64,000 nucleotides of DNA, from NCBI RefSeq assembly GCF_002222655.1, contig NZ_CP022423.1, forward strand, positions 310,001 through 374,000, in the 5' to 3' direction. This document shows, in pieces, positions 56,912 through 64,000 of this stretch. The DNA is from Vitreoscilla filiformis. GTDB taxonomy: Bacteria; Pseudomonadota; Gammaproteobacteria; Burkholderiales; Burkholderiaceae_C. The notes under the pieces were generated by a model. That model searched no databases. It was not told where the DNA came from and saw only the letters and a program-made list of their open reading frames with translations. The translations under genes and the position numbers were made by a program. The stretch's first letter is position 1. Every line of letters starts with the position of its first letter.

Positions 56912-58192
56912 TCAAGCCCCCGCACTGGCTGGTTTGGCTGCGGGTGTCCCGGCATCCACGGTCCCCACCAAACGCACCACCAGCCGGAAACCGATGTAGG
57001 GGTCACGGCGTTGCTTGACGCTGCCAGAACGGGCAATCAAGCTCAACCCGTCATCGGTCATGGAGGCGTAGCTGCCCCCACGCACCACCCGCATGCTGGC
57101 CGTCGGGCTGAACACATCCCGCGCATCGGACGGAATCGCAGCGCGGTTTTCACGCCAAGGCGAGGCCAGCCATTCGTTGACGTTGCCGATCATGTCGTAC
57201 AAGCCATAGCCGTTGGGCCGCCGCCCCGCCACCGAGCGAATGCCCCCCGAACATTTGCCGAACTGCGATTGCAAGCAGCGCTCGGGCAACGGCAAATCTT
57301 TTTTCCACAAGTAGGGCTCGGTGTAGAGGCCCCCGCGTGCGCTCAGCTCCCACTCGGCTTCAGAGGGTAAGCCTATCGACTCGACCTTCACGCCCAGGCG
57401 ATTGGCGTACCGTTTGGCAAACCACCGGGCATATGCCTCGGCATCGACGGCACTGACGCAGCGAATCGGCGCGGTTTCGTCGCCACTCATGGCGGGATCG
57501 TCCCAGCGACACGGATCGATCGTCATGCCGGTGGGCTGGTAGTCGCGGTCGGGGGCGTTCCAGAAGGCGCGCCACTGCGCCACAGTGACTTCGGTGCGAG
57601 CCATGGCAAAACGGTGCCTGAAGCTCACACTGATCGCTTCTCGATCCGACCCGAGCGTCACGGTGCCAACGCGGGGAATGACGATGAAGGTCGGACACGC
57701 TTCCTTGCTGGTGCAGCCGGACACGTACAGCTCCGCCAAGTCATAAACCGGCTGATTTTTCGCCTCTGCCGCCCGCTGCTCCATGGCCGCCGCCTGCTTG
57801 GGATCGACAAGCAACCGAACCGCGTCCAACTCCGCTTGCAGGCGCATGGCCCGCTGACCGGCGTCCAGGGCGTTGCGCTGGGCTTCTTGCACGTGGACAC
57901 GCGCCTCTTGCAGTTGGACTTCCTTGGCGCTGAGGCTGTCTTTCAGGGTTTTGATGTCCGCGCTGGTTTGCAGCAATTGGGCTTGCAGCTCGCCTTCCTT
58001 GGTGGGCAGCAGCGCAGGCACCCAGGATGGCATGTTCGCGCCATTGGCCGTTGTACGCACCGGGCGGGAGGGCGCCACGATCACCAGCGCCAGCAGCAAC
58101 GACAGCCCCCAGCGCAACAGGGCCGCCCATGGGATCCGTGGCCGCCAGCGCGTCGCCACGGAGGAGCGTCCAAAACGCGCAAATCGTTTCAT
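56912..58192 (-). CDS. SUMF1-domain protein with membrane anchor and coiled coil
   Basis: The 426-residue product has an N-terminal membrane anchor (residues 26-42, LLRWGLSLLLALVIVAPS), a long coiled coil (about 65-145), and a C-terminal formylglycine-generating-enzyme-like (SUMF) domain with FAMARTEVTVAQWRAFWN, GLPSEAEWELSARGG, YGLYDMIGNVNEWLASPW and MRVVRGGSYAS. The paired active-site cysteines of true sulfatase-modifying enzymes are not seen in RVVRGGSYAS, so it is unlikely to make formylglycine. It may act as a periplasmic scaffold or kinase-linked partner. It is divergent from the GH9 gene. Confidence 0.85.
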   Translation of the reverse strand: MKRFARFGRSSVATRWRPRIPWAALLRWGLSLLLALVIVAPSRPVRTTANGANMPSWVPALLPTKEGELQAQLLQTSADIKTLKDSLSAKEVQLQEARVHVQEAQRNALDAGQRAMRLQAELDAVRLLVDPKQAAAMEQRAAEAKNQPVYDLAELYVSGCTSKEACPTFIVIPRVGTVTLGSDREAISVSFRHRFAMARTEVTVAQWRAFWNAPDRDYQPTGMTIDPCRWDDPAMSGDETAPIRCVSAVDAEAYARWFAKRYANRLGVKVESIGLPSEAEWELSARGGLYTEPYLWKKDLPLPERCLQSQFGKCSGGIRSVAGRRPNGYGLYDMIGNVNEWLASPWRENRAAIPSDARDVFSPTASMRVVRGGSYASMTDDGLSLIARSGSVKQRRDPYIGFRLVVRLVGTVDAGTPAAKPASAGA

Positions 58193-58238
58193 GATGTCCT
58201 GTTGTTTCCGATCACGCTTGCCATTGTCAGGGCTTCAC

Positions 58239-60902
58239 ATGCACACACTCACTGCACCTCCCCAGCTCCACCCCCCTATGGCCTCACGCCGCATCGCGCC
58301 CATCGGTGTGTGGGCTCGGCATTTGGGCCTGGCGGGGGCCATCGCCACGGGGGTCAGCGTGGCCACTGCGGCCCCGGCGCAGATTTCACCATTTCTCAAA
58401 GTGGATCAGTTCGGCTACCTGCCGGACAGCCGCAAACTGGCCATCGTGGTCGATCCGCAGGCTGGATCGAACGCAGCGGCGGCCTTCGCGCCCGGCACAG
58501 GCGTGGGACAGTACGAAGTGCGCCGCTGGGACGACGACCGTGTGGTGCTTCGCGCCACGCTGCAAGCTTGGCGGGCGGGCGCCACTCACTTCCAATCGGG
58601 CGACCGGGGCTGGTGGCTGGATTTTTCCAGTGTGAAAACCCCGGGCGCCTACTACCTGTATGACAGCGTTCGCCGCGTCGGATCGGGGCGCTTCGACGTG
58701 GGGCCCAAGGTCTATGACGAGGTGTTGCGCCAAGCGTTGCGGGTGTTTTATCACCAGCGCTTGGGGGTGGCGCATCCCAGCCGCTACGCCGGGGCGCGCT
58801 GGGCCGACGCTGCCAGCTACCAGGGGGCTCAACAAGACCGCTTCGCCACCAGCCGCTACGCCAAAGGCGACGCCCGCACCGCCCGCGACTTGCGCGGCGG
58901 CTGGATGGACGCTGGCGACACCAACAAGTACACCACTTTCGCCCAATCGGCGGTCTTGCAGTTGCTCGAAGCGTACCGACTCAGCCCACAGGTGTTCACC
59001 GATGCACTGGGCATTCCCGAGTCCGGCAACGGTCTGCCCGATGTACTGGACGAACTCAAGTGGGAACTGGCCTTCCTTCAGCGCATGCAAGACGCCACAG
59101 GCACCCACGGGTTGTTGCTCAAAGTCGGCGTGGACACCGACGAAGGCAGCGCCAGCCCGCCCAGCAGCGACACCCGCCCCCGCTACTACCTGCCCGAATG
59201 CACCTCGGCCACGCTGGCGGGCAGTGCGATGTTGGCGGCAGGGGCGGTCGTGTACCGGGGCATCGCGTCCCAGCAAACGTATGGGAATGCGTTGCTGACC
59301 CGCGCTCAAGCGGCCTGGCAACGTGCCAAAGTCACCACGCAAAACTTCAGCACCTACCAAACCCAGTGTGACGATGGGCACATCCGTGCGGGCGACGCCG
59401 ACGTGTCGGCCACCGGCCAACTGGCCAGCGCGCTGACGGCAGCGGTGTATCTGTATGAAGCCACGGGCAAGGCGGAATACCGGCAATTTGTCGAACAGCG
59501 CTACACCCAAGCGCCCCCCTACAGCGACACCTGGTGGGGGCCCTACGGCCACGCGCAACACCTGGCGCTGCTGCGGTATGCGGGTTTGCCGGGCGTGTCG
59601 GCGACGGTGGCGGCCAACATCCGACGGCAAAAACAGGGGATGAACGGCGTGATGTCGATCGATGATGACCAAGCAGGCACCGACTTGTACCGCGCCCATC
59701 TGCCCGATGCGCAATACCACTGGGGCCACAACCAAGTGCGCGCCAACGTGGGCAACCTCAACCTGGACTTCATCCACTTCCAGCTCAACCCCACCCAGCG
59801 CGCCCAATACCGGGCCATTGCCGAGCAGCACCTGCACTGGCTACACGGTGCCAACCCGCTGGGGCTGGTGATGCTGTCGAACATGAACGCCCATGGAGCC
59901 GAGTCGTCGGTGCGCCAGATTTACCACACCTGGTTCACCGATGGCAGCGCGTGGGACGACGCGCAAACCTCCCCCAAAGGCCCGCCACCGGGTTACGTCA
60001 CCGGCGGGCCGAACAAGGGTTACAGCGGCCCTGTGGCTGGCATCACCGACCAGCCGCCCCCAAAAGCGTACCGGGACTGGAATGCCGGTTGGCCGGAAAA
60101 CTCGTGGGAGTTGAGCGAACCGGCGATTTACACGCAAGCCGCCTACGTGATGCTGTTGAGCCGCATCATCGCCAGCCAGGGCAGCACGCCCGTGGTGACC
60201 GACACCGAGCCTCCCAGCGCACCGGGCGCACCGGTGGTCAGTGCGCGCACCGCGCAGGGTTTCAGCTTGAGCTGGGCGGCGAGCACGGACAACACCGGCG
60301 TCACGGCCTACGACCTGTACACCGGCACGACGCTGCTGCGATCCGGCCTGACCGACACCCGCGTGACCCTCAGCGACCAACCGTGCGCCCGCCCCTTCAC
60401 CCTCCGCCTGACCGCACGGGACGCCGCTGGCAACACCTCGGCGTTCGGGCCGGCCACGACCACATCCACCCTGGCCTGCCAAGCCCAAGAGGTGTACACC
60501 GACACCTTGGGCAGCGGTTGGAGCGATTGGTCATGGAACGCCACGCGCCAGTTCAATGACACCACCCACGTCCACACGGGCACACAGGCGATCCGGGTGG
60601 ATTTGAGCAACTGGGGCGGCCTGTCCCTGCGCCACGACAGCGGCTGGAGCACGACCGGCACCACGCTCCGGTTCTGGGTGTACAGCCCACAAGCCACGCC
60701 GTTGCGCCTGTACACCCAAAGCAGCGATGGGGGTGGAGACAGCGCTTCCGTCAACTTCAGCACCCTGGCGGGCCAGTGGCAACAGGTGTCGGTGTCCATG
60801 AGCCAGCTTGGGAATCCGAGCTGGCTCAAGCGTTTGAACATTCAACTGGCTTCGGCAGGCTCAGGCACGATCTACGTCGATCAAATCGAGCTGCTGCGCT
60901 GA
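58239..60902 (+). CDS. secreted GH9 cellulase (endoglucanase) with FN3 and C-terminal binding module
   Basis: Glycoside hydrolase family 9 enzyme of 887 residues. It has a Sec-type signal (hydrophobic core LGLAGAIATGVSVATAA), an N-terminal Ig-like cellulase domain (about 48-140), the catalytic domain (about 155-645) with the catalytic Asp pair in GGWMDAGDTNKYT, the VTGGPNKGYSGP loop and the proton-donor Glu in ENSWELSEPAIYTQAAYV, then a fibronectin type III domain (655-745) and a beta-sandwich C-terminal module (748-887, TLGSGWSDWSW...), probably carbohydrate-binding. ATG 58278 is a possible alternative start. It should cleave beta-1,4-glucan outside the cell. Confidence 0.9.
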   Translation: MHTLTAPPQLHPPMASRRIAPIGVWARHLGLAGAIATGVSVATAAPAQISPFLKVDQFGYLPDSRKLAIVVDPQAGSNAAAAFAPGTGVGQYEVRRWDDDRVVLRATLQAWRAGATHFQSGDRGWWLDFSSVKTPGAYYLYDSVRRVGSGRFDVGPKVYDEVLRQALRVFYHQRLGVAHPSRYAGARWADAASYQGAQQDRFATSRYAKGDARTARDLRGGWMDAGDTNKYTTFAQSAVLQLLEAYRLSPQVFTDALGIPESGNGLPDVLDELKWELAFLQRMQDATGTHGLLLKVGVDTDEGSASPPSSDTRPRYYLPECTSATLAGSAMLAAGAVVYRGIASQQTYGNALLTRAQAAWQRAKVTTQNFSTYQTQCDDGHIRAGDADVSATGQLASALTAAVYLYEATGKAEYRQFVEQRYTQAPPYSDTWWGPYGHAQHLALLRYAGLPGVSATVAANIRRQKQGMNGVMSIDDDQAGTDLYRAHLPDAQYHWGHNQVRANVGNLNLDFIHFQLNPTQRAQYRAIAEQHLHWLHGANPLGLVMLSNMNAHGAESSVRQIYHTWFTDGSAWDDAQTSPKGPPPGYVTGGPNKGYSGPVAGITDQPPPKAYRDWNAGWPENSWELSEPAIYTQAAYVMLLSRIIASQGSTPVVTDTEPPSAPGAPVVSARTAQGFSLSWAASTDNTGVTAYDLYTGTTLLRSGLTDTRVTLSDQPCARPFTLRLTARDAAGNTSAFGPATTTSTLACQAQEVYTDTLGSGWSDWSWNATRQFNDTTHVHTGTQAIRVDLSNWGGLSLRHDSGWSTTGTTLRFWVYSPQATPLRLYTQSSDGGGDSASVNFSTLAGQWQQVSVSMSQLGNPSWLKRLNIQLASAGSGTIYVDQIELLR

Positions 60903-60912
60903 AGCGCGGGGT

Positions 60913-61677
60913 TCAAGCGAACTTGGAAAAGTCCGGCTTGCGCTTTTGGAAGAAGGCTTGGAACGCCTCCTGCGCTTCCGGGCTGCGCAGACGTTGACTG
61001 AACAGTTCACCCTCGCTTCGCATGATGCCGCGCAGGGCCGTGGCCTGGCCGGCGTGCATCAACTGCTTGATTTGGCGAACCGCGCCCGGCGGCAGCTCGT
61101 TGAAACGCTCGGCCACACGCCGAGCGTGGTTCAGCACTTCCGAAGGGGGCAGCACGGCATTGGCCAAACCACACTCCAGCGCTTCAGCGGCGGAGAAAGG
61201 ATCGCCCAGCAGCAGCTTTTCGGCGGCACGGCGCTGCCCCATGAGTTGGGGCACCAGCCAACTGGCGCCAAACTCCGGCACCAAGCCCAGGCTGGCAAAC
61301 GGCATGGCCAAGCGGGCCTCGTCACTGATGTAGACGAAATCGCAGTGCAACAGCATCGTTGTGCCAATGCCGATGGCCGACCCGGTGACGGCGGCCACCA
61401 CCGGTTTGTCACACGCCAACAAAGCGCGCATGAACACGAACACCGGCGAGTCCTCCCCTTGAGGCGGACGCTGGACAAAATCTTCGATGTCATTGCCCGA
61501 AGTAAAGATGCCCGGCTGCCCCGTGATCAACACCGCCCGCACCTCCGGGTTGGCTTGAGCGGCCACCAAGGCATCGGCCAAGGTTTGGTACATCGCCAAG
61601 GTCAGGGCGTTTTTCTTTTCAGGACGGGCGATTTCCAGGGTCGCCACCCCGTTCACGACAGCGGTTTTGATGCTCAT
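60913..61677 (-). CDS. enoyl-CoA hydratase/isomerase family protein
   Basis: The 254-residue crotonase-fold product has ARPEKKNALTLAMYQTLADA, the oxyanion-hole region GIFTSGNDIEDF, VVAAVTGSAIGIGTTMLLHC, and the catalytic Glu in GLVPEFGASWLVP. The first Glu of classic hydratases is not at its usual place, so isomerase or another crotonase activity is possible. Its start overlaps the stop of the LysR gene by four bases, so both belong to one operon, divergent from ligAB. Confidence 0.88.
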   Translation of the reverse strand: MSIKTAVVNGVATLEIARPEKKNALTLAMYQTLADALVAAQANPEVRAVLITGQPGIFTSGNDIEDFVQRPPQGEDSPVFVFMRALLACDKPVVAAVTGSAIGIGTTMLLHCDFVYISDEARLAMPFASLGLVPEFGASWLVPQLMGQRRAAEKLLLGDPFSAAEALECGLANAVLPPSEVLNHARRVAERFNELPPGAVRQIKQLMHAGQATALRGIMRSEGELFSQRLRSPEAQEAFQAFFQKRKPDFSKFA

Positions 61678-62630
61678 ACAAGGTCTTTCTGTGGTGAATC
61701 GCGTCGGGGACGCACAAGGGTTGGCATTGTGCCCAGCAAGGTCTGACGCAACCAAGTGTGAACCGGATCGTGCTGATGGCGCAGGTGCCACACCATGTAC
61801 ATGGCCAGTGTGGGCGTCGAAACGGGCACAGGCGCCTGGGCCAATCCACGCAGTACCCCCTCACCGAGCAGACCGGGGGCAGTTGCCACCCACGGCCCCG
61901 CACGCAGCAAGCCTGCCAAGCCGGCAAACCCCGGCACCAAGGCCACGATGCGACGCTGTATGCCTTGGGCCAGCAGCCAATCATCCAGCTCCAAACTGCG
62001 CCGGGGTTCGTACAACACACTGACATGCTCGGCGGCCAGATAGTCGGCCAAACCTTGCGGGGCGACACGCTGTTGGGGGTCGTAGAACACACGGTAGGTG
62101 TCCTCGAACAAGCGGCGCTGCACGATGTCCGATCCTTCCGGTGGACGCGGGGTCAACACCAGATGGCACTCCCCTTCGCGCAGCAACGCGGGCTGTGGAG
62201 CGCCCGAAGGGATGACGCGCAGCGTCACCCCAGGTGCCTGCGCCCGCAGCGCACGCAGCAGCGGGGGCAGGAGCAAATCCCGCTGCAAATCATTGGCGGC
62301 GATGGTGAAACACGCCGTGAGCTGCTCAGGAACCACCCCACCGGCCCAACTGAAAGCCCGCAGTTCGTCCAGCAGGGTGCGCGCACGGGCGGCCAGAACA
62401 TCGGCGTGCGCCGTCGGCACGATGCCGCGCCCGGACTTGACGAACAACGCATCCCCCACCAGCCCCCGCAACCGCTCCAAGGCATGGCTGACGGCCGATT
62501 GGGTCAACCCCAACCGTTGCGCCGCCCGCGTGATGCTGCCGCACTCGTGAACACACAGCAACAGTTGCAACAAGTGGCCATCCAAGTCGAGATAAGCCGG
62601 TGAAGGCGTTGATGCATCGATTTTTTTCAT
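61674..62630 (-). CDS. LysR-family regulator, probably of the lig genes
   Basis: The 318-residue product has a LysR winged helix-turn-helix (residues 25-80: CGSITRAAQRLGLTQSAVSH, ALERLRGLVGDALFVKSGRG) and a substrate-binding sensor domain. It is divergent from ligA, with 81 bases between them, the common place for a LysR activator binding site; a GCAT-N4-ATGC inverted repeat lies there at 62636-62647. The likely inducer is protocatechuate or a ring-cleavage product, but this is inference. ATG 62639 is an alternative start. Confidence 0.85.
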   Translation of the reverse strand: MKKIDASTPSPAYLDLDGHLLQLLLCVHECGSITRAAQRLGLTQSAVSHALERLRGLVGDALFVKSGRGIVPTAHADVLAARARTLLDELRAFSWAGGVVPEQLTACFTIAANDLQRDLLLPPLLRALRAQAPGVTLRVIPSGAPQPALLREGECHLVLTPRPPEGSDIVQRRLFEDTYRVFYDPQQRVAPQGLADYLAAEHVSVLYEPRRSLELDDWLLAQGIQRRIVALVPGFAGLAGLLRAGPWVATAPGLLGEGVLRGLAQAPVPVSTPTLAMYMVWHLRHQHDPVHTWLRQTLLGTMPTLVRPRRDSPQKDLV

Positions 62631-62711
62631 GGATCGCATGAGTATGCACCGCTTTATCGCAGACCCGCCCCGCGAAATACTGGGCCACCCCAGCCTCCAC
62701 CGGAGACACCC

Positions 62712-63056
62712 ATGCCCACCGAAACCCCGATTCCTGGCACCACGCTGTTCGATGGCACCCAAGCCATGAAAGGGTACGCGCTGAACAAGATGTGCTACTC
62801 GTTCAATTCCGCCGCCAACCGGGTGGCGTTTCAACAAGACGAAGACGCTTACTGCACCCGCTATCAGTTGAACGACGCACAGCGCAACGCCATCCGAAAC
62901 CGTGATGTGCTCGGCCTGATCGCCGCAGGGGGCAATGTGTATTACTTGGCCAAGTTCGCCGGCATCTTGGGGTTGGACGTCCAAGACCTGGGTGCCCTGC
63001 AAACGGGCATGAGCAAAGACGCATTCAAAGCCATGCTCGTGGCGGCTGGCCAGTGA
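62712..63056 (+). CDS. ligA: protocatechuate 4,5-dioxygenase alpha subunit
   Basis: Small helical subunit of the extradiol enzyme that opens the protocatechuate ring at the 4,5 position. The 114-residue product has YALNKMCYSFNSAANRVAFQ, MCYSF being typical of LigA, DAQRNAIRNRDVLGLIAAGG, and NVYYLAKFAGILGLDVQDLG. It lies 39 bases before ligB in a shared transcript. Confidence 0.94.
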   Translation: MPTETPIPGTTLFDGTQAMKGYALNKMCYSFNSAANRVAFQQDEDAYCTRYQLNDAQRNAIRNRDVLGLIAAGGNVYYLAKFAGILGLDVQDLGALQTGMSKDAFKAMLVAAGQ

Positions 63057-63095
63057 TCTAACCCACCGAATTCATTGTTTGAGGAGACACGTCCC

Positions 63096-63950
63096 ATGGC
63101 ACACATCGTCGGTGGCATCACCACATCCCACGTTCCTGCGATCGGTCGCGCCATCGCCCGAGAACTGCAACAGGATCCCTATTGGAAGCCCTTTTTTGAT
63201 GGCTTCGCCCCCGTTCACACCTGGCTGGAACAAGCCCGCCCCGATGTGGTGGTGGTGTTCTACAACGATCACGGCCTGAATTTTTTCCTCGACAAGATGC
63301 CCACGTTTGCCGTGGGCGCTGCGCCCAGTTATGTCAACGCCGACGAAGGCTGGGGCATTCCGCAGGTGCCGGCGTTTCCAGGGGAGCAACACCTGTCATG
63401 GCACCTCATCAACCAGCTCATCGACGCTGAGTTTGACCTCACCACCTGCCAAGAAATGCTGGTGGATCATGCTTTCACCCTGCCGATGGCACTGCTTTGG
63501 CCGGATCAGAATTGGCCGGTCAAGGTCGTGCCGGTGTGTTTCAACACCGTGCAGTTTCCGCTCCCGTCGGCCAAGCGCTGCTGGGCATTGGGGGAGGCCA
63601 TCGGCCAAGCTGTCCGCACATGGCAGACCGACGACGGTCGTGAACCCCGCGTGCTGTTCCTTGGCACCGGTGGACTGAGCCATCAACTGGACGGCGAACG
63701 GGCCGGTTTCATCAACAAGGCGTTCGATCTCCAGTTCATGAACAGCCTGATCGAAGACCCGAAGTGGGCCACCCAATTCAGCGTTCACCAACTGGTGGAA
63801 AAAACGGGCACCCAAGGGGTGGAGCTGCTGATGTGGCTGGCCACCCGCGCTGCGCTGGGTGAGCAAGTCCGGCGAATTCACCAGAATTACCACATCCCGA
63901 TTTCCAACACCGCTTCGGGCCTGATGGTGATGGAACCGGTGCAAGGCTGA
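63096..63950 (+). CDS. ligB: protocatechuate 4,5-dioxygenase beta (catalytic) subunit
   Basis: Extradiol dioxygenase of the LigB superfamily, with non-haem Fe(II). The 284-residue product has the metal and catalytic residues in GGITTSHVPAIG, VVVFYNDHGLNFF, DHAFTLPMALLW, and FLGTGGLSHQL, with the terminal HIPISNTASGLMVME. It converts protocatechuate to 4-carboxy-2-hydroxymuconate semialdehyde. Genes for later steps (ligC, ligI, ligJ, ligK) are not present before the terminator. Confidence 0.95.
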   Translation: MAHIVGGITTSHVPAIGRAIARELQQDPYWKPFFDGFAPVHTWLEQARPDVVVVFYNDHGLNFFLDKMPTFAVGAAPSYVNADEGWGIPQVPAFPGEQHLSWHLINQLIDAEFDLTTCQEMLVDHAFTLPMALLWPDQNWPVKVVPVCFNTVQFPLPSAKRCWALGEAIGQAVRTWQTDDGREPRVLFLGTGGLSHQLDGERAGFINKAFDLQFMNSLIEDPKWATQFSVHQLVEKTGTQGVELLMWLATRAALGEQVRRIHQNYHIPISNTASGLMVMEPVQG

Positions 63951-63960
63951 CCCGAACGCA

Positions 63961-63995
63961 AAAAGCCCGCAAGCTCAACAGCTTGCGGGCTTTTT
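63961..63995 (+). terminator. strong rho-independent terminator after ligB
   Basis: Fifteen-base-pair perfect stem (AAAAGCCCGCAAGCT with AGCTTGCGGGCTTTT) around CAAC, closing on a T tract, ten bases after the ligB stop. It ends the ligAB transcript, so any further catabolic genes would have their own promoter. The near-symmetric stem could also act in the other direction. Confidence 0.95.
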
Positions 63996-64000
63996 GTTGG

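Noticed and set aside
56912..58192. Sulfatase-modifying formylglycine-generating enzyme
   Set aside because: The SUMF domain is present, but the active-site cysteine pair is not seen and no sulfatase gene is nearby.
58239..60902. The GH9 cellulase as the type I secretion substrate
   Set aside because: It has an N-terminal Sec-type signal and no C-terminal RTX or type I signal.

Overview
This is a continuous, GC-rich, densely coded chromosomal segment from a betaproteobacterium, most likely a member of the Burkholderiales. The signs are the fds-type soluble formate dehydrogenase, an AcoR/acetaldehyde dehydrogenase pair, a PHA-system protein, ppk1-sixA, and the 4,5-cleavage ligAB genes. I cannot name the species. 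No rRNA, tRNA, CRISPR array, integrase or intact insertion sequence was seen.

Layout. 0.2-5 kb: an intein-containing B12-dependent ribonucleotide reductase (nrdJ), a UbiC-like chorismate lyase and a small unknown protein. 5-10.4 kb: a sigma-54 activator of the AcoR type divergent from an acetaldehyde dehydrogenase gene with a sigma-54 promoter, then DUF779, carboxymuconolactone decarboxylase-like and small membrane proteins. 10.4-12.6 kb: sbcB and ahpC. 12.6-18.2 kb: the NAD-dependent molybdenum formate dehydrogenase operon fdsG-fdsB-fdsA-fdsD, with no fdsC, and with palindromic repeats inserted in and after fdsB. 18.2-22.6 kb: an AAA/PD-(D/E)XK protein coupled to a ModE-like regulator, then ahpF. 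ahpC and ahpF, 9 kb apart, share an OxyR-like operator with identical internal spacing. 22.6-27.6 kb: a two-gene module of TIR-AAA and AAA-TM-WD40 proteins, the best candidate for an undescribed (possibly defence or signalling) system. 27.7-36 kb: aminotransferase, PhzF, ppk1, sixA, a PHA-system protein, a lipoprotein aminopeptidase and a second molybdopterin oxidoreductase.

36-37.9 kb is an AT-rich patch with a cold-shock/DUF1294 protein, a small membrane protein and a decayed RelE/HigB-like toxin gene. 38-47 kb: M20 amidohydrolase, gap, tkt, speH, hemerythrin, MurU-like, a nucleotidyltransferase pair, gpmA, rhodanese and grxC. 47-52.4 kb: secB, gpsA, trmL, comF, a BioC-like protein, SCO and rpoH, the last with a perfect CIRCE operator across its promoter. 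52.4-61 kb is a surface/secretion region: glycosyltransferase, type I secretion adaptor and ABC transporter, a SUMF-domain protein and a secreted GH9 cellulase. 61-64 kb starts a protocatechuate 4,5-cleavage locus (echA, LysR, ligA, ligB) ending in a strong terminator.

Central carbon genes (tkt, gap, gpmA), formate and acetaldehyde oxidation, peroxide defence and aromatic ring cleavage suggest a metabolically versatile, environmental, polysaccharide-degrading aerobe or facultative organism.
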